Source of the DNA: G963677325 sp963677325
GTDB lineage: Bacteria; Bacteroidota; Bacteroidia; Bacteroidales; Prolixibacteraceae
Length of the DNA: 64,000 bases
Assembly (NCBI GenBank): GCA_963677325.2
Contig: CAXXGM010000013.1
Location: 186,001 to 250,000 of the forward strand
Reading direction: 5' to 3'
The position numbers and the translations under genes were made by a program. Shown in pieces: positions 44,102-53,478 of this stretch; position 1 is the first letter of the stretch; each line of letters begins with the position of its first letter. The notes beneath the pieces are model-generated. The model was given only the letters and a program-made list of their open reading frames with translations, was not told where the DNA came from and did not search any database.

Positions 44102-44331
44102 ATTAAGTAATGAATTAATTGATGTCGTATCTTTAATTTCTTTTTACTATTTAACAATAATACAGCTAAATTTCACAGGAACTCTCCTCGTATCAAGTCC
44201 GTATTCGGCTCGTACCAGGTTCGCCCCGGCCTTTTCTAAGAAAACTTACATAATATAACAATATGGAATTCTATTCTAAAATAAAATTTACCAATCTAAA
44301 ACACGACGTTATTTCATTTCATATGCTTATA
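44102..44331 (+). repeat. GTCGTAT-ended element, copy b, ~230 bp
   Basis: Begins TTAAGTAATGAATTAATTGA then TGTCGTAT and ends with CACGACGTT...ATATGCTTA. Inverted copy d at 60901-61131 matches over most of its length. Contains the 11-nt periodic repeat, locus 3: GTATCAAGTCC, GTATTCGGCTC, GTACCAGGTTC (44190-44222). Confidence 0.75.
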
Positions 44332-44440
44332 AAACAGGAAATCCTTTAACATCGAGTCAAGTCTTTTTTAAAAATTTCCACAGATAAGACATTCAATTCA
44401 ATTATTATTAATTTTGACGGTTGATTCACCATATTAAATA

Positions 44441-45412
44441 ATGAAGGATATCATTACTCCGGTTCCAAGAGAACTTATTGAGGCTGAACTTACCCCTGAA
44501 AAATTTCAACGGAAGACGAACAAATCCGATAATGAGATTTACATTCTGACGGCTCAGGATTCGCCTAACATCATGAAAGAGATCGGTCGTCTCAGAGAAC
44601 TGACATTCAGGGCCGCTGGCGGAGGAGTTGGCGAGGAAGTAGATATAGACCATTACGACATCACAGAGGATTTTCCCTATAAACAACTGATTGTCTGGGA
44701 CCCTTCCAGAAAAGATATACTTGGCGGATACCGCTACATTCATTGTGCTGGACTTCCAAGAGATAAAAATGGAGAAGTGCCTCTGGCCACTTCACATCTG
44801 TTTAAGTTTTCAGATGAGTTCATTGATGATTACCTCCCGTATGTGATCGAACTGGGACGCTCTTTCGTTCAACCGGAGTATCAGTCAAGCAAGGCCGGAT
44901 CAAAAGCTCTTTTTGCTCTTGATAATCTCTGGGATGGCCTCGGGGCCCTAGTCATTGATCATCCTGAAGTAAAATACTTTTTCGGGAAGGTAACCATGTA
45001 CACTCATTACAATCAGAGTGCACGCGACATCATTCTTCATTTCTTCAGCAAGTATTTTCCTGATCCCGATAATCTGGTCCTCCCCAAAAAACCAATGCCC
45101 TATTCACCCGATGTGGAAAGGTACGATGCAATGTTTTTCGAAAAGGATTACGATGAGGCATACAAAATATTATCGCAGGAGGTAAGAAGTCTCGGTGAAA
45201 ATATCCCTCCTCTGATCAACGCTTACATGAGCCTTACTCCAAGTATGCGTACTTTCGGAACGGTGATCAGCGATGAATTTGGCGATGTGGAAGAGACAGG
45301 AATACTTATCGATATTGACGACATGTACGATAATAAAATCGACCGTCACGTCTCTACCTATCTTGAAGAGTTGGCTGACAAGCAGGAAAATCCAAAACTG
45401 AGATTCCAGTAA
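44441..45412 (+). CDS. glsB: GNAT-fold N-acyltransferase, GlsB-like (glycine/ornithine lipid synthesis)
   Basis: 323 residues of the acyl-ACP-dependent N-acyltransferase family (OlsB, GlsB, 'hemolysin-like'). IGRLRELTFRAAGGGVGEE, WDPSRKDILGGYRYIHC, YVIELGRSFVQPEYQSS and LWDGLGALV are its conserved blocks. In Bacteroides thetaiotaomicron the enzyme N-acylates glycine with a 3-hydroxy fatty acid; a GlsA-like acyltransferase upstream would complete the diacyl lipid. TAATTTTG at 44409-44416 resembles a -7 element, which might give it its own promoter just after the inserted repeat. Confidence 0.85.
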   Translation: MKDIITPVPRELIEAELTPEKFQRKTNKSDNEIYILTAQDSPNIMKEIGRLRELTFRAAGGGVGEEVDIDHYDITEDFPYKQLIVWDPSRKDILGGYRYIHCAGLPRDKNGEVPLATSHLFKFSDEFIDDYLPYVIELGRSFVQPEYQSSKAGSKALFALDNLWDGLGALVIDHPEVKYFFGKVTMYTHYNQSARDIILHFFSKYFPDPDNLVLPKKPMPYSPDVERYDAMFFEKDYDEAYKILSQEVRSLGENIPPLINAYMSLTPSMRTFGTVISDEFGDVEETGILIDIDDMYDNKIDRHVSTYLEELADKQENPKLRFQ

Positions 45413-45452
45413 AACGTAAGAAACGCTCTAAAGTGTAAATAAACACTTTGTG

Positions 45453-45498
45453 CGCTCTTTGTGCACTCTTAAAGCGAACGAAGAGTGAACAAAGAGCG
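45453..45498 (+). terminator. Hairpin after GlsB-like gene
   Basis: CGCTCTTTGTGCACTCTT and its inverted partner (17 of 18 match) around a 10-nt loop, about 40 bp past the stop. No T-run follows, so termination efficiency is uncertain. Confidence 0.55.
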
Positions 45499-45640
45499 AA
45501 CAAACACGGTCAGGAGTAAACGACGCTCCCGAAAAATAAACCATGGCGGCCTTTCCTGACAATGAAATTGGTTCCTGATTTTAAAGTGAATAATTGCCCA
45601 GTTTCAAATTGAAATAAATGATATGCAAATTGAGTGTATC

Positions 45641-45671
45641 ATTGTTTCTCTTTTGAAGATTTGTATCTTTG
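45641..45671 (+). promoter_or_regulatory. Bacteroidota-type promoter of larA
   Basis: ATTG (45641-45644), 19-bp spacer, TATCTTTG (45664-45671). Its position inside the extended larA ORF shows that the gene starts at 45740. Confidence 0.7.
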
Positions 45672-45739
45672 AGTCTGTAAGTTACTGTTACTCTGTTTCC
45701 ATTTTCCCGCAAACTGAAACCTTGAAAAACCTGAAACTA

Positions 45740-47041
45740 ATGAACATTGGTCTTCAATACGGATTGGAAGAAATCATCCTGAAAGCTCCTGATGATAGTA
45801 TTATCTATAAATCCAAATACGGGTGCAGTATTAAACCGGCGGATGTCCTGCTTGAGGAATCAACGGCAAACAGCATCGATCGTATATCTTTTGCTGACAG
45901 GATAAAAGGCAGGAAAAGAGGAGATGTCGTCATTGTTGTTTCAGATATGACAAGGCCTATTCCTTATCGGGAGTTTCTTCCCCGGTTCATCTCACTTCTG
46001 GAATTAAATGGTATTGAGAAAAAAGAGATCATCCTTCTTGTAGCTACCGGAATGCACCGGCCATCTACAACCATTGAGAAGATCCGCATGTTTGGTGAAT
46101 ACATTGTCAATAATTACCGCATTATTGATCATGAATGCGAAAACGAAAAAGAACTTCAGAAAATAGAAGGCCGCAGTTGGTCCGGATCAAAGGTAAGACT
46201 GAACAGACATTACGTGCAGGCAGGTTTTCGCGTTATCACCGGATTGGTTGAACCTCATTTTATGGCTGGGTTCTCCGGGGGCCGTAAAGCAATCTGTCCA
46301 GGCCTTGTCTCGCTGGACACACTTCAAAAATTTCATGGATTTGAATTTCTGAGTCATCCAAAGGCTTCCAATGGAATTCTGGAAGATAACCCCTGTCATC
46401 TGGAAAATACCTCCATTGCCCGCATGTGTCCCCCGGATTTTGCAATAAATATTGTCCTGGATAACCATAAAAAAATCAATTCCATCTTCTCCGGTGAGCT
46501 CTTTGAATCCCATCATGAAGCAGTTGAATATGTGAAGAATGCCTGCTGCCCCAAAGTGTTGAAAAGTGCGGATATGGCAGTTACTTCCAGCGGAGGCTAT
46601 CCCTTGGATGCTACTTTCTATCAATGTGTCAAAGGTATGGTAAATTGTCTTCCTGCAATTAAAGATCAGGGAGAAATTGTAGCTTTGGGTGGCTGCTCAG
46701 AAGGAATCGGAAGTCCTGAATACAGTGATTTATTAAAAAAGTATTCGGGCCGGTACATGCAATTCGTTCAGGATATCAGCAACAGCAGCCCATTCATTAA
46801 AGATCAGTGGCAAGTACAGATGCAAATCAGGGTACTTCAAAAAACAGGAATTAAAAATCTTCATTTCTATACTTCAGGAATTAACCTATCTGATCTTTCG
46901 TTACTTTCTGTACAGCCACACTACATCTCAGATGAAAAAAATTTTGAATCCCTGCAGGCTCAGATTGATCTGGCGGTGACAAATAAAAAGCAAATAGCCT
47001 TTTTTCCCGAAGGACCTTACTGCTCCCCTGTTGACACCTGA
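45740..47041 (+). CDS. larA: LarA-family lactate racemase-like protein
   Basis: 433 residues from ATG 45740 (MNIGLQYGLEEI); the longer ORF to 45623 crosses the promoter. VSDMTRPIPY, LVATGMHRP, VEPHFMAGFSGGRKAICPG and DHECEN are family blocks; the Lys in GGRK corresponds to the residue that holds the nickel-pincer cofactor, and the His residues are kept. LarA interconverts L- and D-lactate, while relatives racemise other 2-hydroxy acids. The larB/C/E cofactor genes are not in this window. A lactate permease follows 31 bp later, which supports a lactate substrate. Confidence 0.85.
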   Translation: MNIGLQYGLEEIILKAPDDSIIYKSKYGCSIKPADVLLEESTANSIDRISFADRIKGRKRGDVVIVVSDMTRPIPYREFLPRFISLLELNGIEKKEIILLVATGMHRPSTTIEKIRMFGEYIVNNYRIIDHECENEKELQKIEGRSWSGSKVRLNRHYVQAGFRVITGLVEPHFMAGFSGGRKAICPGLVSLDTLQKFHGFEFLSHPKASNGILEDNPCHLENTSIARMCPPDFAINIVLDNHKKINSIFSGELFESHHEAVEYVKNACCPKVLKSADMAVTSSGGYPLDATFYQCVKGMVNCLPAIKDQGEIVALGGCSEGIGSPEYSDLLKKYSGRYMQFVQDISNSSPFIKDQWQVQMQIRVLQKTGIKNLHFYTSGINLSDLSLLSVQPHYISDEKNFESLQAQIDLAVTNKKQIAFFPEGPYCSPVDT

Positions 47042-47072
47042 TTCTAATTTTATGATTTAAACCTAAAAACCT

Positions 47073-47180
47073 ATGCATTGGACACAAATCATTGACCCCT
47101 TTCACAATATGATTCTATCGGCAATGATAGCCATCATTCCCGTATTATTCATATTCTGGGCACTGGTCATTAAAAAATGA
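47073..47180 (+). CDS. lctP: N-terminal fragment of lactate permease (first membrane helix)
   Basis: 35 residues beginning MHWTQIIDPFHNM and ending LFIFWALVIKK: the typical start of LctP-family permeases including helix 1. Its TGA stop overlaps the ATG of the next ORF (ATGA) after a run of six A. One added A would fuse them. Either a frameshift, a sequencing slip, or coupled/slippage translation. Confidence 0.75.
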   Translation: MHWTQIIDPFHNMILSAMIAIIPVLFIFWALVIKK

Positions 47181-48853
47181 AAGGATACAAGGCCAGTATT
47201 TTTGCTGCAATTATAGCTCTGATAATTGCGGTAACAATCTATGGGATGCCGGTCAAACTGGCCCTCCTTTCCACAACCAACGGGATCCTCTACGGCTTGT
47301 TTCCAATCTGCTGGATTATCATTACGGCAGTTTTTCTATATAATCTCACGGTAAAGAGCGGTCAGTTTGAAATCATCCGGCATTTTATGGCTTCCGTTTC
47401 CTCCGATAGAAGGATACAGGCCTTGCTGATCGCTTTCTCATTCGGTTCCTTCCTGGAAGGGACTGCAGGCTTTGGCGCTCCTGTAGCCATCACGGCAGCA
47501 ATGCTCGTGGGGCTTGGATTTAATCCTTTATATGCTGCGGGAATATGTCTGATCGCAAATACTGCACCCGTAGCATTTGGGTCCATTGGCATTCCCATCA
47601 CAGTGGCCTCTCAGATATCTTCGATCCCTGAAATGGCCATCTCTCAAATGCTCGGACGGACTCTTCCCTTCCTATCCATTCTTCTTCCGTTTTATCTGGT
47701 CCTCCTGATGTCAGGATTCAGGAAAACTCTTGAGGTATTACCCGCAGTGCTTGTCTCGGGAGGTTCATTTGCGATCCTCCAATGGTTCTCTTCCAATTAC
47801 CTTGGTCCGGCTCTTCCTGATATCATGGCCGGGATTGGTTCTATCGTCTGTCTTTTGATCCTGTTGAGGTTCTGGAAACCTAAATCTGTATGGCGTTTCC
47901 CCAATGAGCCGGCTCCTGTTTTCCTTCGGGATACGAATTATTCTATCGGACAAATAGTAAAGGCACTTTCACCATTTATTTTAATGGCCATCATGATCAT
48001 TGCCTGGGGAACCCAACCTATCAAACAGATCTTAAATTCCATTGGACAGCTTCAGTTTGAGATACCCGGAATACATAATGTGATTATGGATAAAGATAGA
48101 AACCTTTTGCCGCATATTTTCAAATTCAATTATCTCTCAGCTGCAGGGACTTCGGTCCTGATCTCAGCGATAGTATCAATTCCTTTGTTAGGAATGAAAT
48201 TTAATAGGGGAGTTAAAATATTCGGGGAAACATTAAAGCAACTAAAATACCCCATTATATCGGTAGCCTCTGTACTGGGATTTGCCTACGCGCTTAATGA
48301 TTCAGGAATGACCATAACCATGGCTGCAGCACTTGCACATACAGGTTTCTTTTTCCCCTTCTTCGCCCCTATTCTTGGATGGCTGGGCGTCTTCATAACA
48401 GGCTCAGACACTTCTTCTAATGCGCTGTTTGCAAAACTCCAGTCTGTCACAGCTACCTCTATCGGAGTCGATCCTGTGGTAACTGTTGCGGCAAATGCTT
48501 CAGGGGGAGTGGTCGGCAAAATGATTTCTCCCCAATCCATTGCGGTAGCTGCAGGAGCAGGTAATCTGGTCGGAAAGGAATCGGACCTTTTCCGCTTTAC
48601 ATTAAAACACAGTTTTTTCATGCTGTTTTTTATCTGCCTCCTTGTTTTAGCGCAGGCTTACCTGATCAACTGGATTATACCCGTTTATGATACCATTGCG
48701 TCTAAAGCCTCTCCCCACCCCATAGACTTTTTTAGAGGATACACTTTTCTGATCGTGTTGACTGTTGTGCTCATCTTTTTTTGTGCGGCTGTAAAGATCC
48801 TAAACAAGAACAAAACCGATAAAAAAATAAAAGCCACAATTTCTGTTCAATGA
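47177..48853 (+). CDS. lctP: L-lactate permease, main part
   Basis: 558 residues with at least 12 hydrophobic segments. FGSFLEGTAGFGAPVAITAAMLVGLGF and TGSDTSSNALFAKLQ are the signature segments of the LctP/GlcA family, carrying lactate or glycolate with protons. The missing first helix is encoded in the short ORF at 47073. With larA it makes a lactate uptake and racemisation module, suited to cross-feeding on fermentation products. Confidence 0.9.
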   Translation: MKGYKASIFAAIIALIIAVTIYGMPVKLALLSTTNGILYGLFPICWIIITAVFLYNLTVKSGQFEIIRHFMASVSSDRRIQALLIAFSFGSFLEGTAGFGAPVAITAAMLVGLGFNPLYAAGICLIANTAPVAFGSIGIPITVASQISSIPEMAISQMLGRTLPFLSILLPFYLVLLMSGFRKTLEVLPAVLVSGGSFAILQWFSSNYLGPALPDIMAGIGSIVCLLILLRFWKPKSVWRFPNEPAPVFLRDTNYSIGQIVKALSPFILMAIMIIAWGTQPIKQILNSIGQLQFEIPGIHNVIMDKDRNLLPHIFKFNYLSAAGTSVLISAIVSIPLLGMKFNRGVKIFGETLKQLKYPIISVASVLGFAYALNDSGMTITMAAALAHTGFFFPFFAPILGWLGVFITGSDTSSNALFAKLQSVTATSIGVDPVVTVAANASGGVVGKMISPQSIAVAAGAGNLVGKESDLFRFTLKHSFFMLFFICLLVLAQAYLINWIIPVYDTIASKASPHPIDFFRGYTFLIVLTVVLIFFCAAVKILNKNKTDKKIKATISVQ

Positions 48854-49135
48854 TTAATTGGATACTAAAATTTTAAGAGCAATCTGCAAATAGGCACCGA
48901 AGATCATATATAAATCCAAAAATAGCTTCTTATTAAGGCGAAACGCCAATTTCCCTAAATCTTTGGGCGGCATTTCCTGAGGAGGTATATGTGGTAAGGG
49001 CGGCACTTCCTGAGGTATACCTGGATTAGAAGGAATATCCGGTGGAATAATTGGAGTTGAGGGTTCAGGTTTCTCCGGAGGATCAGGAACGGAAAATTGA
49101 ACATTTCCTATAGGAGTAATTCTTGTAAATTTCAT
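48854..49135 (-). CDS. Small proline-rich protein of unknown function
   Basis: 93 residues: residues 14-57 are almost entirely Pro plus small or acidic residues (PDPPEKPEPSTP, PPLPHIPPQEMPP), followed by a basic/hydrophobic end (LFLDLYMIFGAYLQIALKIL) that could be an amphipathic or membrane helix. It starts with ATG and lies convergent to lctP, overlapping nothing. No family recognised; the coding call rests on length and structured composition. Confidence 0.5.
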   Translation of the reverse strand: MKFTRITPIGNVQFSVPDPPEKPEPSTPIIPPDIPSNPGIPQEVPPLPHIPPQEMPPKDLGKLAFRLNKKLFLDLYMIFGAYLQIALKILVSN

Positions 49136-49526
49136 GGCTTTTGATTTCTGTATTGATCTCTACTTAACACCTGAACCTTTTAGATGTTCTATCATCTTCT
49201 GTTATTTTTATACTACAGGCATTTTTATAAGTTAGTAGCCAGAACAGAAAGTCAATAAATCCGACACCTAAATATAAATCTAAGTGGTCAATAGAAACAA
49301 AATACAAATCATGCTGCAACTCAATGACCATTCAGTGTCAATTGTTTTTTAAAGATTGAAATTCCCCACAATCTAACAATAACGACTGAGCCCAATGTCG
49401 CTTTCAATTATTTTCGATGTCACATGTAAAGTCCAAAATGACCAATAATACTGTTCAAAGGAACTCAATGACCAATGACAGCCAAGCTTATTGACCAATC
49501 CTTTTCAAATAAACTGTATTCTAAAT
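49136..49526. other. Intergenic with scattered AATGACCA repeats
   Basis: About 390 bp. The motif TGACCA(A/T) recurs at about 49325, 49438, 49467 and 49493, mostly as CAATGACCA or AATGACCAAT. No ORF or RNA gene supported. Confidence 0.45.
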
Positions 49527-52136
49527 TTACTTCTTTCTGATTTTTGGATACGGCACATCATAACCCTTCATCGCATACCATACGATTTTATTCAACACAT
49601 CATCTTCAATTTCATCCGCTTCGTCCAAAGGCAACTTCATTGACTTTTTAGCCCAGTAAAGCTGCTTACCTTTCAAAACAGATAGTTTGGGATTCATCTG
49701 ATCCAATGGAATTAAATTGGGCCTTGCCTTGTAAGGTGTGAAATCAGGCTTCTCTGTGAAACAATCGGTCATTGGCTCTGCTATCAGATCAAACTGAGTC
49801 ATTGGAGGAAGTCCCAATATCAGTTCCATCGTTCTCAAAAGACTGTTTTGATTATACTGAGTACTGATCACTTCACCTCTCTTGGTATAGGGGCTTATGC
49901 AGAAAGCCACCGTCCGTTTCCCGTCCACATGATCAAGCCCCGATTGCGGATCATCCTGTACGACAAAGATGGCTGTCTCCTTCCAGAATTTGCTGTGGCT
50001 GATGGCCTCCACAATCTGTCCCAGAGCAAGATCGTTGTCAGCAACTTCAGCGCCCGGAGTCGGAAAATTCTCGTTTACCCCTGTGGTATGATCATTGGGC
50101 AACAGCATCAACATGAAATTCGGTAGCTCTCCCTTTTCTTCATAGGCTTTCAACTCCTTAATAAATTCTCCCGCTCTGTATACATCCGGAACTTTACCGC
50201 CAAAACCCGGAAAGGTTGGACAATTATAAGGCTCCAGGGTATGAAGTTTTGATTTCGCTGTTATGGTTATTTCATTCGTATGATTCAGATATTGCTGATA
50301 TATCTGCGTCCAGGTTGCATTTTTAGGCTCTGCCCCGGCATCAATAAATTCACCGTAATTCCGGAAAGTCAAACCCTTCTTTAGTACATAATCCCAGATA
50401 AAACCTGTTGACGCAAAAGCCAGAGGATCGTCGCCCCTGTAAGGATAACTTCTTGCGAATCCCCCAAAACTCTTTTCCAGGTAATCCGTCACGTAACCTT
50501 CATCAGTCCATTGATGTCCGTCTGCACTTAAGACCCCGTTGCAGTAAGTGTTATCAAGCAGCACAAAAGTCTCTGCAAGGGCATGATGATTCGGGGTTAC
50601 ACCTCTCCCGAAGTGACAAAGCGTACTGTCGCCATTACCCTGCCTTAAATCACCAAAAACCTGGTCATAGGTCTTATTCTCTTTAATGATGTAAAGTACA
50701 TGTTTGAAAACAGATTTCTCACCGGGATTGACCGGAACAGGGACTATCTTTTCTTTTATCCTTTCCAGTTTCATCTCTTCGGTGATCCGCGGCAGGCGCA
50801 TATTGGAAGCTGCTCTTATTGTATAATCTTCAAGTACATTTGTGGAAGGGACCGGTATAAATGAAACAGATCCTAAATGATCATTCGACTTGTAACCTTT
50901 GGCCCCGGGACTTAACTGACGTGTCCCAACGCCCTTAGTATTGGCAACAAAGAGCTGATTCCCTTCTTTATTTAAAATTAAAGCACCCGGATACCATCCC
51001 GCGGGTATTAACCCTTTTACCTTGTCTGTTGCCAAATCAATAACGGCAATCAGATTATTTCCTCCATTGGCTGAATACAATGTTTTACCGTCACCCGAAA
51101 CAGCAAGCCCGACAGGCGCACTCCCAAATGGCAATTCTGCCATGGGCTTTGGATTTATTTCTTTAATGACTTTATCCGTCTGCGTATTGATTACGGAAAT
51201 CACATCACTGTTTGCATTGGCCACGTACAATTTTGAACCATCAGGATGAAATGCCATGGCGCAGGGATGCAGCCGAACTTTTATTTCTTTTATAACCTTT
51301 CGTGCATTGATATCAATGACTGAAACACTCCCCGATGAAGCAACGCCTGTTTTAGGATCCACCACAACAGCCGTTCCGGCGGACATAGCCGTTTTATCTC
51401 CCTTCCCCGGACGTCTGCCTCCCCAGTTGGTTACATAGGCCTTACTCCCACTGACAACGACTGTATAAGGCGCGATGCCAACCGGTACATGCCCTTCAAA
51501 CTTCAGGGTCTTCAGATTTATTATCCCTAAAGAATTGTTCCTGTTAAGTGTGACGTAAATAAATCCACCTTTTTCATCAATAGCAAAACCGCCCGGATAT
51601 TCCCTGTCGGCAGCGGCTTTGTTTGCTTTATCCAGTATTTCACTCTCCCACTCAAAATTGCCATCGGAATATATTCTGGAAGGAAGCAGGATCTCATCAC
51701 TCCAGGCAAACTCTTCGTTATCCTGTAATTTGGCTGAGCGGATAAATCCTTTTGTATCGGTGATCCATACTTTCTGACCGTGATCGCTCCATCCGATCCC
51801 CGTAAAAGTACTTCCCCCTCCGGGAAGCTTAAGCGTCTGTTTTAAATTATGACTCTTCGCATCGAAGAAAACAATGCTGTTCAGGTTCTTTACTGCAAGA
51901 ATAGTTTCATCCGGGCTCAAAGCCAGATCAACCGGTCTTCCTGGAAAAACAACTGTAGTGCCCGCAGGATCAATCACCTGGGATGTTTGTACAATATAAC
52001 TTCCATCTTCCTGTTTACCCACAAGCGATTTCTTCTGAAAATTATCTTTCAGATGCTTCTGGGCCCATAATGTTGATGTGCAAAAACAAAAGAATAACAA
52101 TATCAGGAGGCGATATGAATAATTAAATTTTTTCAC
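49527..52136 (-). CDS. Secreted YncE-type beta-propeller/phosphoesterase protein
   Basis: 869 residues with a Sec signal (to about LWA). Residues ~40-430 are YVTN-like propeller blades (KVYVTNWGG-type, SKLYVANANSDVISVINTQT, KTLYSANGGNNLIAVIDLAT). The C-terminal half is an alkaline phosphatase-superfamily phosphoesterase of the acid phosphatase/phospholipase C group: VLYIIKENKTYDQVFGDL, LSADGHQWTDEGYV, MLLPNDHTTG and QDDPQSGLDHVDGKR hold the expected Glu/Asn/Asp/His ligands. Found as a bifunctional architecture in many Bacteroidota; probably cuts phosphate esters outside the cell. Transcribed alone. Confidence 0.88.
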   Translation of the reverse strand: MKKFNYSYRLLILLFFCFCTSTLWAQKHLKDNFQKKSLVGKQEDGSYIVQTSQVIDPAGTTVVFPGRPVDLALSPDETILAVKNLNSIVFFDAKSHNLKQTLKLPGGGSTFTGIGWSDHGQKVWITDTKGFIRSAKLQDNEEFAWSDEILLPSRIYSDGNFEWESEILDKANKAAADREYPGGFAIDEKGGFIYVTLNRNNSLGIINLKTLKFEGHVPVGIAPYTVVVSGSKAYVTNWGGRRPGKGDKTAMSAGTAVVVDPKTGVASSGSVSVIDINARKVIKEIKVRLHPCAMAFHPDGSKLYVANANSDVISVINTQTDKVIKEINPKPMAELPFGSAPVGLAVSGDGKTLYSANGGNNLIAVIDLATDKVKGLIPAGWYPGALILNKEGNQLFVANTKGVGTRQLSPGAKGYKSNDHLGSVSFIPVPSTNVLEDYTIRAASNMRLPRITEEMKLERIKEKIVPVPVNPGEKSVFKHVLYIIKENKTYDQVFGDLRQGNGDSTLCHFGRGVTPNHHALAETFVLLDNTYCNGVLSADGHQWTDEGYVTDYLEKSFGGFARSYPYRGDDPLAFASTGFIWDYVLKKGLTFRNYGEFIDAGAEPKNATWTQIYQQYLNHTNEITITAKSKLHTLEPYNCPTFPGFGGKVPDVYRAGEFIKELKAYEEKGELPNFMLMLLPNDHTTGVNENFPTPGAEVADNDLALGQIVEAISHSKFWKETAIFVVQDDPQSGLDHVDGKRTVAFCISPYTKRGEVISTQYNQNSLLRTMELILGLPPMTQFDLIAEPMTDCFTEKPDFTPYKARPNLIPLDQMNPKLSVLKGKQLYWAKKSMKLPLDEADEIEDDVLNKIVWYAMKGYDVPYPKIRKK

Positions 52137-52362
52137 TTTAATGGATTAGTCTTTATAATCAGTAAGTAAAGATATAAAAACCATCAGAATCAAACCCATA
52201 GTCATTACAAATCCCGCCCTCCCTGCATCTCCGATGTTGGTGAAACTTCTCATCAGTCCTCATATGCGGTTTTCTGAAAGGCATGATTCTGCTGACGTTT
52301 ATTGTATAATCAGCACAATTCTTCCCAAGTACTCTTAGAAGCTGTTTTTCTTGGGTTAAGAA

Positions 52363-53094
52363 TCATTTCTCCGCCCGGACATGCCCTGTCCCGCTGACTC
52401 TGGAATCAACCTGGGGATGCCCCCGGTAACGGACATTTCCGGTTCCCGAGATCCTGACCGGAAGCTTTTGATTGGCTGTAATGGAACAACTTCCGGTACC
52501 GCTGATGCTGACGCTGACATGATCGGCCTTAAAATCCAATGCTTTTACACTTCCGGTCCCTGAAATAGAAGAATTGAATTCGGAAGCTGCCTGCTGACCC
52601 GAAAGGAAAAGAGTACCCGTACCTGAAAGATGTGAAGAAACTTTTTCAGTCTTCAAATTATTCATTTTTAAATTTCCTGTTCCGCTTAATGAGACATCAA
52701 GGGCCTTGGTATCAACCAGGTCACTGGCCAATATGGAGCCTGTACCGCTCACACTCAACTGGTTAATTTCAGACATGGTAATATGAATGTCAACATGCTT
52801 TTTCTCAAATGGATGAAGTGACAACAAGTTATACGTGTGCTCATTAAAAGATTTTGGGTATTTGATGATCAATTTCCCGTTGTTCACCTCTGTGATTAAT
52901 TTCTCAAGAGCTTCGGCATCACCCGTCAGTTCGACCTTTTGAATATTACCCTGGGTAAGATAAACAGTGGCCCCGGTACTTAACGAAATCTCTTTAAAAA
53001 CAGGCAAATCACGTTTTTCTGTTTTCTCTGCATAAAGAAATTGAATACCCGTAAAGACGAGTACAAGAATGAGGATTGAAGATCTTTTTTTCAT
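52363..53094 (-). CDS. Head GIN domain (DUF2807) exported protein
   Basis: 243 residues with a Sec signal (to about LYA). The body is a right-handed repeat fold built on SGTGS/SGTGN turns: LSVSGTGSIL, VSLSGTGNLK, HLSGTGTLF, SISGTGSVK, SISGTGSCS, RISGTGNV, RVSGTGHV. This is the putative autotransporter adhesin 'head GIN' domain common in Bacteroidota; function unknown, probably envelope-associated binding. Confidence 0.88.
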   Translation of the reverse strand: MKKRSSILILVLVFTGIQFLYAEKTEKRDLPVFKEISLSTGATVYLTQGNIQKVELTGDAEALEKLITEVNNGKLIIKYPKSFNEHTYNLLSLHPFEKKHVDIHITMSEINQLSVSGTGSILASDLVDTKALDVSLSGTGNLKMNNLKTEKVSSHLSGTGTLFLSGQQAASEFNSSISGTGSVKALDFKADHVSVSISGTGSCSITANQKLPVRISGTGNVRYRGHPQVDSRVSGTGHVRAEK

Positions 53095-53265
53095 GGTTTC
53101 AATTTAAATTTAATCCATTAGACGCATTAACTCTAAATACGTTACATAAATTTAAGCATAATATCATTCAGCCAGAAAAATTATCCGGAATTCTTTTCTT
53201 TATCTCACATCTTAAATGTTCTCTTTACTACGGTCTCAAAGTCCTTCCCTGGTGTTTATTCTTAC

Positions 53266-53311
53266 TTTATTCGTAGATTATTCGTATATAATCGAATAAA
53301 CTACGAATAAA
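53266..53311. repeat. 46-bp imperfect palindrome
   Basis: TTTATTCGTAG...TATA against TATAATCGAATAAACTACGAATAAA; about 21 of 23 arm positions pair. It lies in the 384-bp gap between the GIN-domain and Pcm genes, which otherwise shows no gene. Confidence 0.65.
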
Positions 53312-53478
53312 GAATGGGCAAAAACCGATTCGGAATTTGGAGAAAATTAGGAAAGTAATGGCCTTAGGCGGAAAAAATCGATGGGAATAAAATAAATGAT
53401 CCGTGATATACCTTTAGACCTGGGTCCCACTGTCATACTCTTTTATTCATTGGAAAATAATTTATTTACAATGATCCT

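Noticed and set aside
45623..45739. Upstream extension of larA
   Set aside because: The extension crosses a consensus promoter and precedes the conserved LarA start.
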